From: Mangifera indica
Lineage: Eukaryota > Streptophyta > Magnoliopsida > Sapindales > Anacardiaceae
DNA length: 64,000 nt
Assembly (NCBI RefSeq): GCF_011075055.1
Contig: NC_058151.1
Coordinates: 14,017,800-14,081,799 of the forward strand
Reading direction: 5' to 3'
The translations under genes and the position numbers were made by a program. A model generated the notes under the pieces. The model did not search any database. It saw nothing but the letters and a program-made list of their open reading frames with translations, and had not been told where the DNA came from. Positions 46,421 through 59,000 of this stretch are shown here, one piece after another (positions within the stretch are counted from its first letter, which is position 1; the number at the start of each line of letters is the position of its first letter).

Positions 46421-49400
46421 TTAATTCTCAACAATGAATTCTCGAATTTCTATTCCTGTATGTCGTGCACCGCCTTGTACCCTCAGCAAAACTTCGTCCC
46501 CCATCTTCAGTGAGGTCACAGGTATAGTTGTTTTCTTTCCTCCATTTTCTGGGCAAAATCAAAGGTAAAGTGTCAAAAAATGTTTTTAAACCCAAACCAG
46601 CCTGGACCCGGTCAAAGAATTGGTCCATTGGTCAACCAGTCTGACCAATTGGCCGGACTGATAACATCAACATGACATAATTAATTTTTTAAAATGAGTT
46701 TTGGCCATAATAATGGTCAGAGTGGTTTGACCCAACAACTGAACCATGACCTAGCACTGATTCATCTAGTTCAACCTTGGGTCAATCCAATTTGATGGCT
46801 AAAACGGGTTCAGCTATCAACCATATAGGATTTGTCATTGGTTCGCCGTCAAACCATCCAAACTGGTCTAAGTTTTAAAACAGTAGTTTCAAACATGTAA
46901 ACAAGGAATGTAAATAATAATGCTAGAACTTTTATTAATCAAATTAATATCTAAATGAAACCTTGGAAGGGAGCGATTAAGGCGACTGTTTCGGCATTCT
47001 GTAGAATTATGCTGTAATGAGTTTGATGATCTGATCCCTGCAACAGCAGAAGCATACAGTGATATTATAAAAACAAACCAATGACGGTATTAGCCAGTAG
47101 TTTTGAAAAATGTAGCATCAACATGAATTCATGTTACCACAAATCCCATAAAGGATTAAAGTTAATTCTGTTTGCACATAACTGGTGAACATGGAAATGA
47201 GTTTTCAGCACAATTAAAGCATAACAAAAATATTTCTCAGCACAATTTCATTGAAGCAGTGTTTCACATTTTGCACCTTCAAGAGAATACTATTCACAAC
47301 CTATTCTGCAAAATTGTTCTTTCTTCAAGAAGCTACAGAACTTCAAATTCTTGTAGGGAGGATTTTGGTTACCTTAGAGCAATTGAGCCAAATTTGTCTG
47401 ACGGATATTTGGTTGTAGTTATTACAGATTTTTCAGGTATATCAACAATGTTTTTAAGAAGCTCCAAACTTAAGATACAGTTGGTTCTAACTACCAAAAG
47501 CACTGTTGCATAATTCATTCATACTCCAAAAATTCAGCCAATAAAATTAAATATCTTTGGAAGAAAACTCCATTTGTTTAGATATGGTATGTAAGGCACA
47601 AACCTTTGCCTCTACAAGGATAAGAGGTCTAGACTCTATCTTCACACGACCAACAATTGCTGTTCGCTGCTGGCCTTTCTGATCAACCACAATAACTTCT
47701 TTGCCAGATTTTAACTCTGAAAGGTAGCAAGTTTTTCCTCCAGGAACAAGCACGTAGGAATGCACAGGTCCCTGCAAATTAAAACACAGCACTTGGTAAC
47801 AGAAAAATAAATCAAGGAATGGCTCTATGGAAACAACTATCATTCTTGAGTATGGAAAATCAATTTCTTCCCTTGACAAACAAATGGAAGAAAAGAGTGA
47901 ACCATTAATGATCCCATAAACAAATTATCAAGATACGTTTCGTTACATGTGGTAAATCAATCCAGTTTTGCTTATCTATGGGATGAACAGTCCCATCATA
48001 ACTTTGTTTACATCCTTATTCACGATCTTAGAAAAACACAAATCACCAAAACTTTGTTTATATGTGGCATTAATTGACCAATTTCTTCCACTGAAAATAA
48101 TTGATTGAATAATGAATGCTATCTGCAGTAACTTCAATGACAAAACTCACAGCATTTATTCGAAAAGGCCTGCTGGCAATGTAGTTTGACTCCAAGCACT
48201 CGGAGTGGACAAGGAAAAGTCCCCTAGCAAAGGACCCAACCTATAAAAAGTGCTTGTGCAAATAAAAATGGGGCATAAAATATAGTTAACTTAGACAAAC
48301 CGGAAAATCCACCAGCAGAATGGAGGTTAGAAGCATACTAGAAGTCCTTCACCAGGTCTCATGAGGCTACAAAGATCCACGCAAACTCGATCACCCATTC
48401 CTATTACATTGACTCGAGTTACAGTGGCTTTGGTCAAGCTAAGGAGATTGCTTACTTCATTCCTTCTGTCAAAATATTCCTGATAATTTTGTAAAAGATA
48501 AGGAACTATGTCTTACTTCTTCAGAAGCCTAGCCCAAGAACAAGTTACCTTTAGCTCAAGAACAGCTTCATCATCCTCAACTTTCAGTACAACTCCGCCC
48601 AGGCCTTGCTCTAAGGCCTATAAACACAAAAAATTCACAATAAGTTTGAGGAGTAGAAATAAATTATGAAACTAAGTTTTGTCAAATACTGAGTTAATTA
48701 AGTGGTTTCAAAAGAACAGTATTAAGGGACACCTCAAGAAAAATTTGGGCTTCAGAGGGAGTTCTTGAGATTGCAAATACAGTTTTTTTACTGCCTTGGA
48801 ATGCTGCAACAATATTTTCTGCAGGTATAACCTATGAAACACAAAACCAGGGCCTAACATATAGTACATAAGATACTTTGGAAGAAAAAAAGCTACTCAT
48901 ATATTTCCAAAAGGAAAATATTATAAGTTTCTTTATTTACACATGAAAGGCTAATGAAGCAAGAAGCAAGAAGCAAGACCGGTCAAGGCAATTTGCCAAG
49001 GTAACAAATAATCAACAATGAATCATGTTTCCATTAAGAAAAATCTATGAAATTTATCACAACTTGCACAAAAGATTATGTTCAGAAAACTAAAACAAGA
49101 TAAAGCCATTTCAGGCATCAACAAGAAGAAAAAAAATGAAAACTTGGCGTTCCACAATAAAAGCCACAGTAGAACATTACAAATTAAGTATATATATACA
49201 ATTTAAGATGGTTCCAACAATGCATTAATACCCAAAACTCATTTTTTGAACTAAAAGATCACAAATAAATCCAAGTTACAATCAAGTTCTCCCTACTCAA
49301 ACGCAAAACTTTAAGAACTCCTATCATTAAAATTTTCTGTTTCAATAGACAGCTTCCTCTAGAAGTTGAAGTCTGTACGTTAAATAAGCTTGAGAAAATT

Positions 49401-50137
49401 CAAATTACAGGTCTAGGAGGCATTATTGGGTCAGAACATCTCCTAATGATCTAATAATCTCATTATCCACACTCCTCATCTAATCTCATAACTAAAGTCT
49501 TAGGGCATAACCACACGATAAAGACAAGTTCGCATGAAATTATTAAACAAAAAATTTTAGCTTACTTGCCAATCCAGTAAATCAATCACAATATTATCCG
49601 CCTGCTCATCTGATGGCTGAAGCTTCTGCAACTCTTGTGGCGTTGCAACCTGACAAATACTAGCAACCCTTTTCTCCATACCATCAAATACCTCCCCTTC
49701 TTTAACAAACAAAGGATCTATCAAAGCAATTGCTGTACATTCACCAACAAAATAAAACAAAAAAACGAAAATAAAAAACTTCAAAACTCACAACTCCACT
49801 CTGAAAATTGTCACAAACGTTAACTAAGACGTTAAAGTCCCAATAAATCATGAAAAAAAAAAAAACCACTTCAATTGACCAATATCATCAACAACAAAAC
49901 TTTACTTGAACACTTTCACATAAAACCAAATGTTACTTGACCAATCTCTTAAAAAAACAAGACTTTACTTAACTAATATTATTTTAAAAAAAAAAGTTTA
50001 CTTGACCAATCTTTTGCGAGTTGATGATTCTGAGACATGAAAACAAAAGTGTTCCATCCTCTCTCAACAGCAGCAGTCATAACTTGCTGGTTCTCTGTCC
50101 ATATCCAGACCCTCTTTGACTTCTCAACAGAACACAT
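46421..50137 (-). CDS. 3-dehydroquinate synthase-like protein (class II, archaeal-type DHQS family), intact copy
   Basis: Supported exons (minus): 50002-50137 (from the first in-frame ATG), 49566-49732, 48733-48831, 48549-48617, 48339-48479, 48151-48240, 47604-47771, 46962-47037 and 46421-46548, giving 357 aa. All junctions are GT-AG and in frame. Motifs: [20 protein letters not shown] near the start, then [60 protein letters not shown] and [10 protein letters not shown] at the end. This matches the plant relatives of archaeal DHQ synthase II (Arabidopsis At3g28760 type). In archaea that family makes 3-dehydroquinate from an aldolase-derived precursor. Plants already have the usual AroB-type DHQS in plastids, so the plant role is not settled. 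The coding frame is open upstream of 50137 to the exon edge at 50231, so a longer, plastid-targeted form is likely. Confidence 0.88.
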
Positions 50138-50322
50138 TGTCACACAAAAAGGGCTGCTTTTAACTCTGTGCGGGCGAATATTCCAATAGTTTACTCTACT
50201 GAAAACGTTCCACGAATCTGGACAATCGTCACTAGAATGAATTAGTGAAGCATGTTAACGAGGATATTATGCAAGTTGGCATGATTTTTATGCATGGACA
50301 TGAATATAAGAAGTAAAAAAAC

Positions 50323-50385
50323 CTGTTTTGAAAGTGAGCAGCTAAAGAATTTGGAGGTACCAAGGGAGGAAGACAGTAAAGCCAT
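50323..50385 (-). other. Candidate 5' (transit-peptide) exon of the DHQS-like gene
   Basis: The ATG at 50385 opens 21 codons reading MALLSSSLGTSKFFSCSLSKQ-like sequence, rich in Ser and lacking acids as plastid transit peptides are, ending at a GT donor after 50323. The matching acceptor is TTCTAG before 50231. Joined there, this frame is one base out and hits TGA at once, whereas another frame of the same exon joins in phase but has no ATG. Either the true acceptor or start differs, or a 1-nt change has disturbed the leader. Confidence 0.4.
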
Positions 50386-50522
50386 GTCTTGTGTATATTG
50401 CGGTGGTATAGGTGCTGAACTGATCGGTAGAGACTCGTATTTGGATTACGTGGGCTTTGTGTAGAGGGCTGTAAAGATAGGCCCAGTAGAAAGTCCAATT
50501 GTGAATCCCTGAGGAAGACAAG

Positions 50523-50908
50523 TAGGGCTGCTTACGGAGTGTTCACGACACAGCTAAATGTTAAGTCCGGCTTGGCTAAATTATTATTGAGCGAAACTCG
50601 AATCATTAGTCAGTCCAGTGAGTTAGCGAATTAATGATTCGCTAAAAGAAAATATTAATAAATTATTATAAATTTAAAATTTTATATTTATTTCTTTAAA
50701 ATTTAATTTTCTAACTTTCAATACAATAGTAATTAATAAATCCATAAACTAAAAAAATTAACTACAATTTTTTGAATTGGATCCAAGTTAAACGATTTGA
50801 TCTTGAATTTGAGCTCAAGCCAAGAACTTGTCAACTCAACGAGCTCTTGCTCAAATTTTACCTAATGCAATCAAGCCGAATGATAATCACCTTGACTTTG
50901 CAACTCTA
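50523..50908. mobile_element. Candidate hAT-like MITE just upstream of the DHQS-like gene
   Basis: The left end TAGGGCTGCTTACGG and the complement of the right end TAGAGTTGCAAAG, with arms rich in GGCTTGG and CTCAAG motifs, resemble the window's hAT family. No 8-bp duplication was found. It lies within about 140 bp of the candidate upstream start and between that promoter and the 3' end of the epimerase gene. Confidence 0.4.
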
Positions 50909-51277
50909 ATGATAGGGGTAATTTGGGAAATCTTTACAAGTCTTTGGACCAATCAAACCTCTAGTCTTTCTGATAATGGAAATTATTTATGACCTTGGTA
51001 AAAAAGTTTAGTTTAGCTGAAGAGATCATTACAAAAGAGATCATGCATAAAATATCAACAAAGATAGTCCATTGAAAGCATTGTTCTGGATGTTCAAACC
51101 AACTTCAGGAAAAGCAGGTTCTGAAAGATTAACGTTCCACAAGTAATCAACTAGACAGGCATGGCAATGGCAAGGCCTCAATACCCCTACCATTAATTTA
51201 TTCATCTGTTGTAGACTAGTGTTACAAGATCTCAAATCACAGAGATTAAAGAGTTTGCTCAGTTTTGTCATCAAATG

Positions 51278-54128
51278 CTAAGAATACGGAGCTGGAGTTG
51301 AAAACTTAAACAGCATGTGATGCTTGTAAGTCTTCCCTGCAGTCACAATAGTTGAAGGAAAATTGGGGTGATTCACTGAGTCCGGAAAGGCTTGGGTTTC
51401 CAGGCATAGCGCTGCGTGAGACTGATATACAAATCCACCTTTCCCCTTCTCATTCTTCAGAGAGTTACTTGTATAAAACTGCATTCCAGGAGCATCTGTC
51501 AACAGCTCCATCATTCTTCCTGACATATTATCGTGCACAATCGCAGCTCGCCTCAGCTTGTTTCCAGCAGCACCATCAAGCACATAGTTAATGTCATAGC
51601 CAGAAGGCAGCTTGGAGATTCTGCTGCCAACTTTGTGAGGCTCGAGGAAATCATAGGGAGTTCCTTTTACAGATTCAATTTTGCCGGTGGGAATCAATTC
51701 ACTATCGACAGGGGTGTAGTGGGAACCAAATATCTGGATTTCTTCAGAAAGGATATTGCCACTGTTGTGACCTCCAAGGTTCCAATAGGTGTGTTGTGCT
51801 AGATTTACGGGAGTTGGCTTGTTTAGAGCTTTGGCTTTCATTGTTACTCTCAGTTTCTTGTCTCCGATCAGAGAATAACCAACAGTAACATTTAGATCAC
51901 CAGGGAATCCTGTGAAAGAAGAAGTTAATATGAACATTTACAATTTGTACAGGCAAAGGGGAAAATCATAACTTCAAAGAGCTAATAAAAATATACAAAC
52001 TACCTTCTTCGCCATCAAAGCTGTGATAGGCAAAGACAATTTTGGGAGCATCACCTTTATTCTTATACTTCTTCACTTTCCAAATAACATCACTGAAGCC
52101 TCTGGGGCCACCTATAAGAATTCATTGAGGAAATTATAAGACACCTATTTACAGTAGAAGAGAAGGGCAATTTCAGCAATTCAAAGGCAGAATTGTACCA
52201 TGAAGTATGTTTTTCCCTTCATTAGCAACAAGTTTGTAATGGGTTCCATTTAAAGTAAACTGAGCGCCTCCAATTCTGTTAGCAACTCGTCCAACAATTG
52301 CTCCGAAGTAAGTGGAATCATTCTGCATAACCATGCAAACAATACATCAGAAAACACCAATTAACACCTTTCAGGATTCCTAGCATACTTCATAACAAAA
52401 TTGTAATATTCTCGAACAAATTCTACATCGATTAAACATGAGAGAGATGCTTAATATGTATATGCATTCCACGTTGTTCGGAGATGACAAGAGAAAATTG
52501 GTTAAAAGCATGAGAGGTCCTAAACTATCAAAAAGAGCGGCAACAATTGGTCAGCCTATGTAACAAACTTTCAGAGTAATAAAACTTCATCTCATTTTGG
52601 ATTGATATATAGAATTTCACCAGTCCAATTAGAGAATGCACTATCAGGATAACTGTTCGAGTCTATTCAACTTAATTGAGAGCTTAAAATTTCTTCATAA
52701 TTGAATTCAAAAGTATTATGCAAACCCAAATCTGAAATGTCTTTCAAAGATTCATGGAAGTAACAAGAAAACAAATGCTAATTAATATTTTTATGCTTCA
52801 AGAAATTCACGGGTCATTATGGAGCAGAAAAATATGGATCAGATTCTTGCCATTCATACAAGTGAACACATTCATAATTAGAGATAAGAAAATTCACAGG
52901 TCATCATAAAGCACAAAGAATATACCAGAACAGCTTTCTATAAAATAAACTACCCCACCAATAAAATATCATATGTTACAGCTCAACGCAAATTTCAAAG
53001 CCATTAAGCCAACATTGACTATAAAATCAATGAGAAGAAATTTGAAAGGAATCACATAATTGCAATTCTAGGTTTCCATTCCTTGAGCTCTGTTTTTAAT
53101 TAGATAACTTGTTGATATATAAACCATTGCCAGGAAATCTAAGTGTAATATCTAAGTCTGCTTTGGACACATAATTTGTTATAGTATTGTTTTTGGGTTT
53201 TGCAAATCAAAACGCATATTGGCTATTTAAGAGCTATTTACCTAATCTTCTCTTATAATTCTCAAGTTATATGGGATGTTTATATATATTCAACATTTCT
53301 TCCATTGACGTGAGATTGTTTAAGGGTGTTAAATTAAGACTTTGTTAATATACTACTGAAAGCTAAAAACGTAGAGCTAATGTTGTACACCATGCATCAT
53401 TTCATTGTAGCTGATACCAGAACAACCATTCTAGCTTTACAAAAAGCTAGAGTAGGCACTTCTATATATATTAGAAAAGGAAAAATGAAATCTCACAACG
53501 TCAAAATTCATCTTTTACTAATGTTTATTCTGCTGTGTCACCTAGTGAGTCTTTAAGTTAGTTTTCTTGTTACTAGTGAAAGGAGAGAACAAGAACAAGA
53601 ACAAAACCCCCTTTAAATAAACTAATCAGTTGATAAATCAAACATTTAGGCACCCAATTGACCAGATATTTCAAGATGAAAACAGAACAAGTTTTTTCCC
53701 ATATAGAAATCAGCTAATACTGGTGCAGTTTTGCATACCAGAAACTTGTCTTTTCTATGTGTTTGTCTGTGAGAAAAAAGGAAAGAGAGAAGAAGAAAGT
53801 GTGTGAGTATTCACCATGTAATCTTTGACTGAATCATAGCCAAGAACAACATCACCAAGCTTTCCTGAAAAATCAACACCCAAAAAATTCAGAAACCAAG
53901 AACAAAAAGAGAAAAAAAAACCTAGGACTTTTTAAAAGTATATATCATACCATTCTTGTCAGGGAGAATGACAGAGATAATAGTAGCACCCCAGTTGGTG
54001 AACTTCACAGAGAAATTTCCCTTCTTTATTTCATAAACTCCAACCTCCTTTGTGGCTGAAGAGCCATGAACCACAAACCCAAAAGCAATCAGGAAAACAA
54101 AACTCAGCAACACAGAAATCTTCACCAT
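51278..54128 (-). CDS. Aldose 1-epimerase (galactose mutarotase), secreted type
   Basis: Five exons (minus): 53951-54128, 53815-53864, 52199-52322, 52004-52111 and 51278-51909, giving 363 aa. The start MVKISVLLSFVFLIAFGFVVHG is a clear signal peptide with cleavage near residue 22-23, so the protein likely enters the secretory pathway and may act in the wall or apoplast. Family motifs are in order: NWGATI, NRIGG (91-95), HGG with His117, QHTYWNL with catalytic His193, GYDINYVLD, and LETQ..PD..N with catalytic Glu324. It interconverts alpha and beta anomers of aldoses such as galactose and glucose. Length and residues are complete. Intron 2 is long (about 1.5 kb) and holds a dispersed repeat at about 52430-52600. 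Confidence 0.94.
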
Positions 54129-54794
54129 TTTCTCTTAAAGAAAAAGATGAAAAATTATGAAACCAGTTAGTTCAAAGACTATGAATGAAAATGATGGCTT
54201 AAGAGAGTTCCAATATATGAGTGGTGTTTGAAAGCTGAATAATCATACATATCGGCTGTGAGAGAAAAAGTTAAAGCAATAATCAACAGCATGCGCTGCA
54301 ACCTGGCCTGTTTTTGGATTTTCTCAGGACTTAATGAAGTCAACACATTGCCAGGCATGAGCCTCATTATCTATATGAAGATTATTATAATCATGGATCA
54401 TTGATGAACCTCCACATGCATGTTTGATATGATATTAACAACTTGTTATGTACTAAACCTGATTAGATTATGGTAATACATAATCTGAAGAGTAAATTAC
54501 AATTTTCTAATGTATGGTAACTATAAACACTTTTTCATGGAAAATTAAATTATCATATTAAGTATTTTAATTTTTAAAATCATTTTATCCAACAAAATTA
54601 ACGAAGATAAAGAAAAAAACTCTTGAGATATATTATTTACTTTTTTTTTTCACTCTTATTATTTTTTACTCGATTCTTTGATCAATTTCATCATCCTCTT
54701 TCTTTGACAATTTATGACACAATCTCCAACCCTTCAATCCACACTGTTTCTCTCTCTTTCCCGTTGTGATCTTAATTATTATCACTACTCATTC

Positions 54795-54842
54795 ACTCGA
54801 TCAAGTTGTTGGTAAAAACATTTTACCACGACTTGATTGAGT
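54795..54842. repeat. Double-stem inverted repeat (hairpin)
   Basis: The outer arms ACTCGATCAAGT and ACTTGATTGAGT pair at 11 of 12 positions, and the inner arms GGTAAAA and TTTTACC pair perfectly. The surrounding DNA is AT-rich and repeat-like, so it may be the centre of a foldback element. Confidence 0.6.
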
Positions 54843-55496
54843 AAAAAAATGTCTACAAAAGCCCAATAGGAGAGATAGTGACAGTGGTAAACATGGCAAT
54901 GTTTCCAAAGAATTATAAGGACTCAATGCAAGTTTTTAAATTTTTATAATCGTTAGACAGCAATGTTTAAAATAGTAAAGTGAGATTTGTAAAATAGTTA
55001 ATTTTAAAAATTTGTTAGATAACAAAATTACTATTTTATCTTTACCAGATAAGTTTTTTCAAATAAAATTTGATTTTAATTAGAAAAGTGTATTTGTGTC
55101 ATTAAAGGATGAAAAAATGTTTTTAAACAAATTTTAGGTGAGAAAATATGATTTAATTATGGTCACATTTATATTGACCGAGCCTTATGTGCTCACATGA
55201 CATTGTCATCAACCGTTTAAAGGTATAACCTTCAAATGTGATATAATAATGGGATAACAACACTCGAATGGTATGAATTGTCACTTTCTTTTTTCTAGTT
55301 GAGAATTGGAATTTTTTTATTATATTGAAAAATTTGAATTTTCAAAATTTCTTATTAAATGAACTAAATTTTCAAATTTTTTATTGAAATAATTAAACTT
55401 TTAATGTTTTATATTAAAGAATTAAATTGTATAAATATCATATACTAATGTTTTCCTTAACCTCTTTTTATAATTGAAAAATATGTTTATTAATGT

Positions 55497-55757
55497 TAGA
55501 GGTGGATTTGAGTCAAATTGAATTCGAACAAAAATAAACTTAAATTTAATATAATTAGCTTAAAATTGAGTCTAACTTGTTTAAATTGCCAAAAAAAAAA
55601 AGAATCATTGGAGAAATAAACTATAATGCAAGGACACCAACGTCTATAAGAAGGTTTGAGTCAAACTGAGTATAAATCGAAATTTCTTCAATTATATCTT
55701 GACTTATTCAAATCAAATAATAATTTAAACTCAAATAATTCAAATCGAATTCATCTA
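55497..55757. mobile_element. Degenerate hAT-like MITE
   Basis: The left end TAGAGGTGGATTTGAGTC and the complement of the right end TAGATGAATTCGATTTG are imperfect inverted repeats, with TCAAATTGAATTCGAA-like arms. No target duplication recognised. Confidence 0.4.
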
Positions 55758-55931
55758 TAATTATCACAGAGGAAGAGACACACTTAAGTTCACCTTTAAA
55801 AAATTTAAATATTACCTCTTTTTTAATTAAATAAATTCTACTTAAGTTAATAAACATTCTTTTAATTATTTATTTTTATATAATAATGTAACTTGGGTCA
55901 CGGGTTGTGAAAATGGAAATTCTATGAGTCC

Positions 55932-55945
55932 AAACGGTGCCGTTT
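55932..55945. promoter_or_regulatory. AAACGG-TG-CCGTTT inverted repeat in the GUF1 promoter
   Basis: A short inverted repeat about 80 bp upstream of the GUF1 start. Similar AAACGGNNCCGTTT boxes are seen near plant housekeeping-gene starts; function here is inferred only from position. Confidence 0.35.
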
Positions 55946-56023
55946 TAGGGCATGACACAAATGTAATTGTGTAAAGCATCGTCTTGTAATTCATCATTGC
56001 CAGTCTCTGCTAAAACCCCGCAA

Positions 56024-59000
56024 ATGGGTTCTCTCTATAGAGCTTCGAGAACCCTAAAAAAGCCTCAGAACATACTTTCTACAATCCTCAGAGCCAACCC
56101 CCTAAATTCTAGGTTCAGCCAAAGCCAAAACCAGGCTGATTTCTGCAATTTAACTCGCTTGTTTTGCTCTCATTCTCGTCATAACGGCCCCAAAGACAGC
56201 ACTAATATAGACTTGACTCAATACCCTCCTGAGAAAATCAGAAACTTCTCTATAATTGCCCATGTTGACCACGGAAAGTCAACTTTAGCTGACCGGCTCT
56301 TGGAGCTCACTGGGACTATCAAAAGAGGACATGGGCAGCCTCAGTATCTTGATAAGTTGCAGGTATGAATTTAAATTCTTTTCGTGTGTTCGAGATTCTT
56401 TGGCATGAGTAAATAAGTTGGTAAATTTTAGATTTTTCGTTGGTTATAAGTAGTTCGTGTAATGTTTGTTTTATAAATGTGGAACTTTTATATCACTAGC
56501 TGAATTTTTTGTCTGTTATTCTGATGGGGACACAAGCTGATTAGTCTGTGTTAAGAAGTGTTATAGGTTTGACAAGTGATAAGAGAAAGAAAATTCAGCT
56601 AAAGGGATAATAATGGTGATTGAATCTTTGCAAAATCGGATCATTTAAGGAAGGTTTCTCCTATCTGCTTTATTTGTGATGAAGTTTGATGTTTTTAGGT
56701 GGAGAGGGAAAGAGGAATTACTGTGAAAGCTCAGACAGCAACTATGTTCTACAAGCACAAGGTTAATGGCCCTGGCATTGACGAAACTGATGAACCATCA
56801 AGTTTTTTACTGAATCTTATTGACACACCTGGTCATGTGGATTTCAGCTATGAAGTGTCAAGATCCCTGGCAGCTTGCCAAGGTGCCCTTCTGGTGGTGG
56901 ATGCGGCCCAAGGTGTGCAGGCACAAACTGTGGCTAACTTTTATCTTGCTTTTGAGTCTAACCTCACTATTATACCTGTCATAAACAAAATTGATCAGCC
57001 AACTGCTGATCCCGATCGTGTCAAAGCTCAGCTGAAATCCATGTTTGATCTCGAGCCTAGTGATACCCTTTTAACCTCTGCTAAAACGGGGCTAGGTCTT
57101 GAGCATGTCCTTCCTGCTGTCATAGAGAGGATACCTCCCCCTCCTGGGGTTGTGAACTCAACTTTGCGTATGCTTCTGTTGGATTCTTATTATGATGAAT
57201 ACAAAGGAGTAATTTGCCATGTTGCAGTTGTTGATGGTACACTGCACAAAGGAGATAAGATTGCTTCTGCTGCAACTGGTCACAGTTATGAAATTATGGA
57301 TGTTGGAATCATGCATCCTGAACTCAAACCTACTGGTGTCCTTCTAACTGGACAGGTGGGTTATGTTGTGACTGGCATGCGTTCAACAAAGGAGGCACGA
57401 ATTGGTGACACTTTACATCACAGTAAGAGTACTGTAGAGCCTCTTCCAGGTAGATAATCTCGTTTTCCTCTCCATAACATATTTGTAGTTCTATTTCCAG
57501 CCACTAAAGAGTTTTTTTCCCATCAGAAATAGATTATTCTCTTGCATCAGGCTTACTATTTGGCCACTGTGCTTTCTTCTTTTATTTATAATTATGTTTT
57601 TAGAGAATAGAGCGGTGCTTATTTTGGCCTTTTTTTTGTTTGTTAAATTACTCTGTATTCAGGTGTTCTAAATCCAGGGACCTTACTCCTTATTATTGTT
57701 TGGGCCCTTCATTTTTAACTTCAATGAAGTGGTTCTCATTGCAATGGCTCTGACACTTTTCAATGTTGCTTATGTGCTCTTCCTGATTTCTAGGTTTTAA
57801 ACCTGCAAAGCATATGGTGTTTTCTGGTCTTTATCCTGCTGATGGATCTGATTTTGAAGCTCTCAATAATGCTATAGAGAGACTTACCTGCAATGATGCT
57901 AGTGTCTCTGTTACCAAAGAGAGCAGCACAGCACTTGGACTCGGTTTTAGGTGTGGCCTCCTCAATGGCATAATTCATTTTGTTTATGTAAATCAAAAGC
58001 TACTTTGATAATTATTAGCGATGTAACTACTTATACATGGAGCATTGTTTCACCTTATTGATTGTTTTCTTTTGACAGGTGTGGTTTCTTAGGCTTACTT
58101 CACATGGATGTTTTCCATCAGCGACTTGAACAGGTATTTTTTTGCACTTTTGTATTTGCAATTGACAGTGGAACTATGCCTTGGTGCTTATTTTGTAGAG
58201 TTGTTCTCAGTTGAAAGTAGATTACTATGGAGCATCCGTTTAGGGTCAACAATGTTGTGATGTCATTTAAAAATGATTACTTGACAACATTTGCGTAGTT
58301 CAGTAATTGTCTTCACCTTATCTTCCCTGCTCACTTGGTCAATAACATTGAAAATGCATGGAAGTTCAGCTAAACTTGTCAATATATCTTGTTACCTGTG
58401 TTTACTGTGCCAAACTTATGTGCATAAATACAAAATTTTTGTCATGTACTGTTACCATGTTGAATGTCTTTGTTCTCTAGCTTCCATGCTACATAATGTT
58501 TTGATTTTTTCCAAAGACAACCAATCACACACCTAAATTGGCATAGTGATTCTGAAAGTGTTTGCTTGTTCTCTGTTTTAGTATAAGAAAAATAACAGAA
58601 ATATTTGTTTGTACTTATCCACCACTCAATTAATATAGGAATATGGTGCACATGTCATTTCAACAGTTCCCACTGTTCCTTATATATTTGAGTATTCTGA
58701 TGGGAGGTATGTGTTGTAATTCTGCTTTATAATTTTGTCATTTACCATCCTTTACCAAACAATACTTGGTGGTTTTTAGCAAAGTAGAAGTTCAGAATCC
58801 TGCTGCATTGCCATCTAATCCCAAACAACGAGTCACAGCTTCCTGGGAACCTACAGTTTTAGCTACAATTATCATTCCTAGTGAGTAAGCTCTCATACAC
58901 CCTTTACTTAATTACTTTAATTGCATTCTGCAAAACATTTATTTATCTTTTTCTAATTTGTTGTATGCTTCAAGGTATGTGGGATCTGTTATTACTCTTT

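Larger units (their letters stand above)
40330..48857. repeat. Tandem duplication, unit 2 (LRR-RLK plus DHQS-like)
   Basis: The counterpart of 30293-38103 (see that entry for the block pairs). Unit 2 has an extra insertion at about 44095-44640 and lacks the MITE of unit 1. The intact DHQS-like gene extends beyond the shared block to 50137 or further. Confidence 0.9.
54129..55931. other. Divergent intergenic region between epimerase and GUF1 genes
   Basis: It contains both promoters. Repeat-like DNA fills 54480-55760, including a hairpin at 54795-54842 and a MITE candidate at 55497-55757. No other gene recognised. Confidence 0.5.

Noticed and set aside
50232..50498. 88-codon frame as an N-terminal exon of the DHQS-like gene
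   Set aside because: It starts at TTG, not ATG, and has no in-frame ATG before its donor site. It joins in phase, but cannot supply a start, so only the 50385 ATG is noted as a candidate.
55967..56023. Longer N-terminus for GUF1
   Set aside because: The upstream extension begins at TTG. The first ATG is at 56024 and gives a normal presequence.
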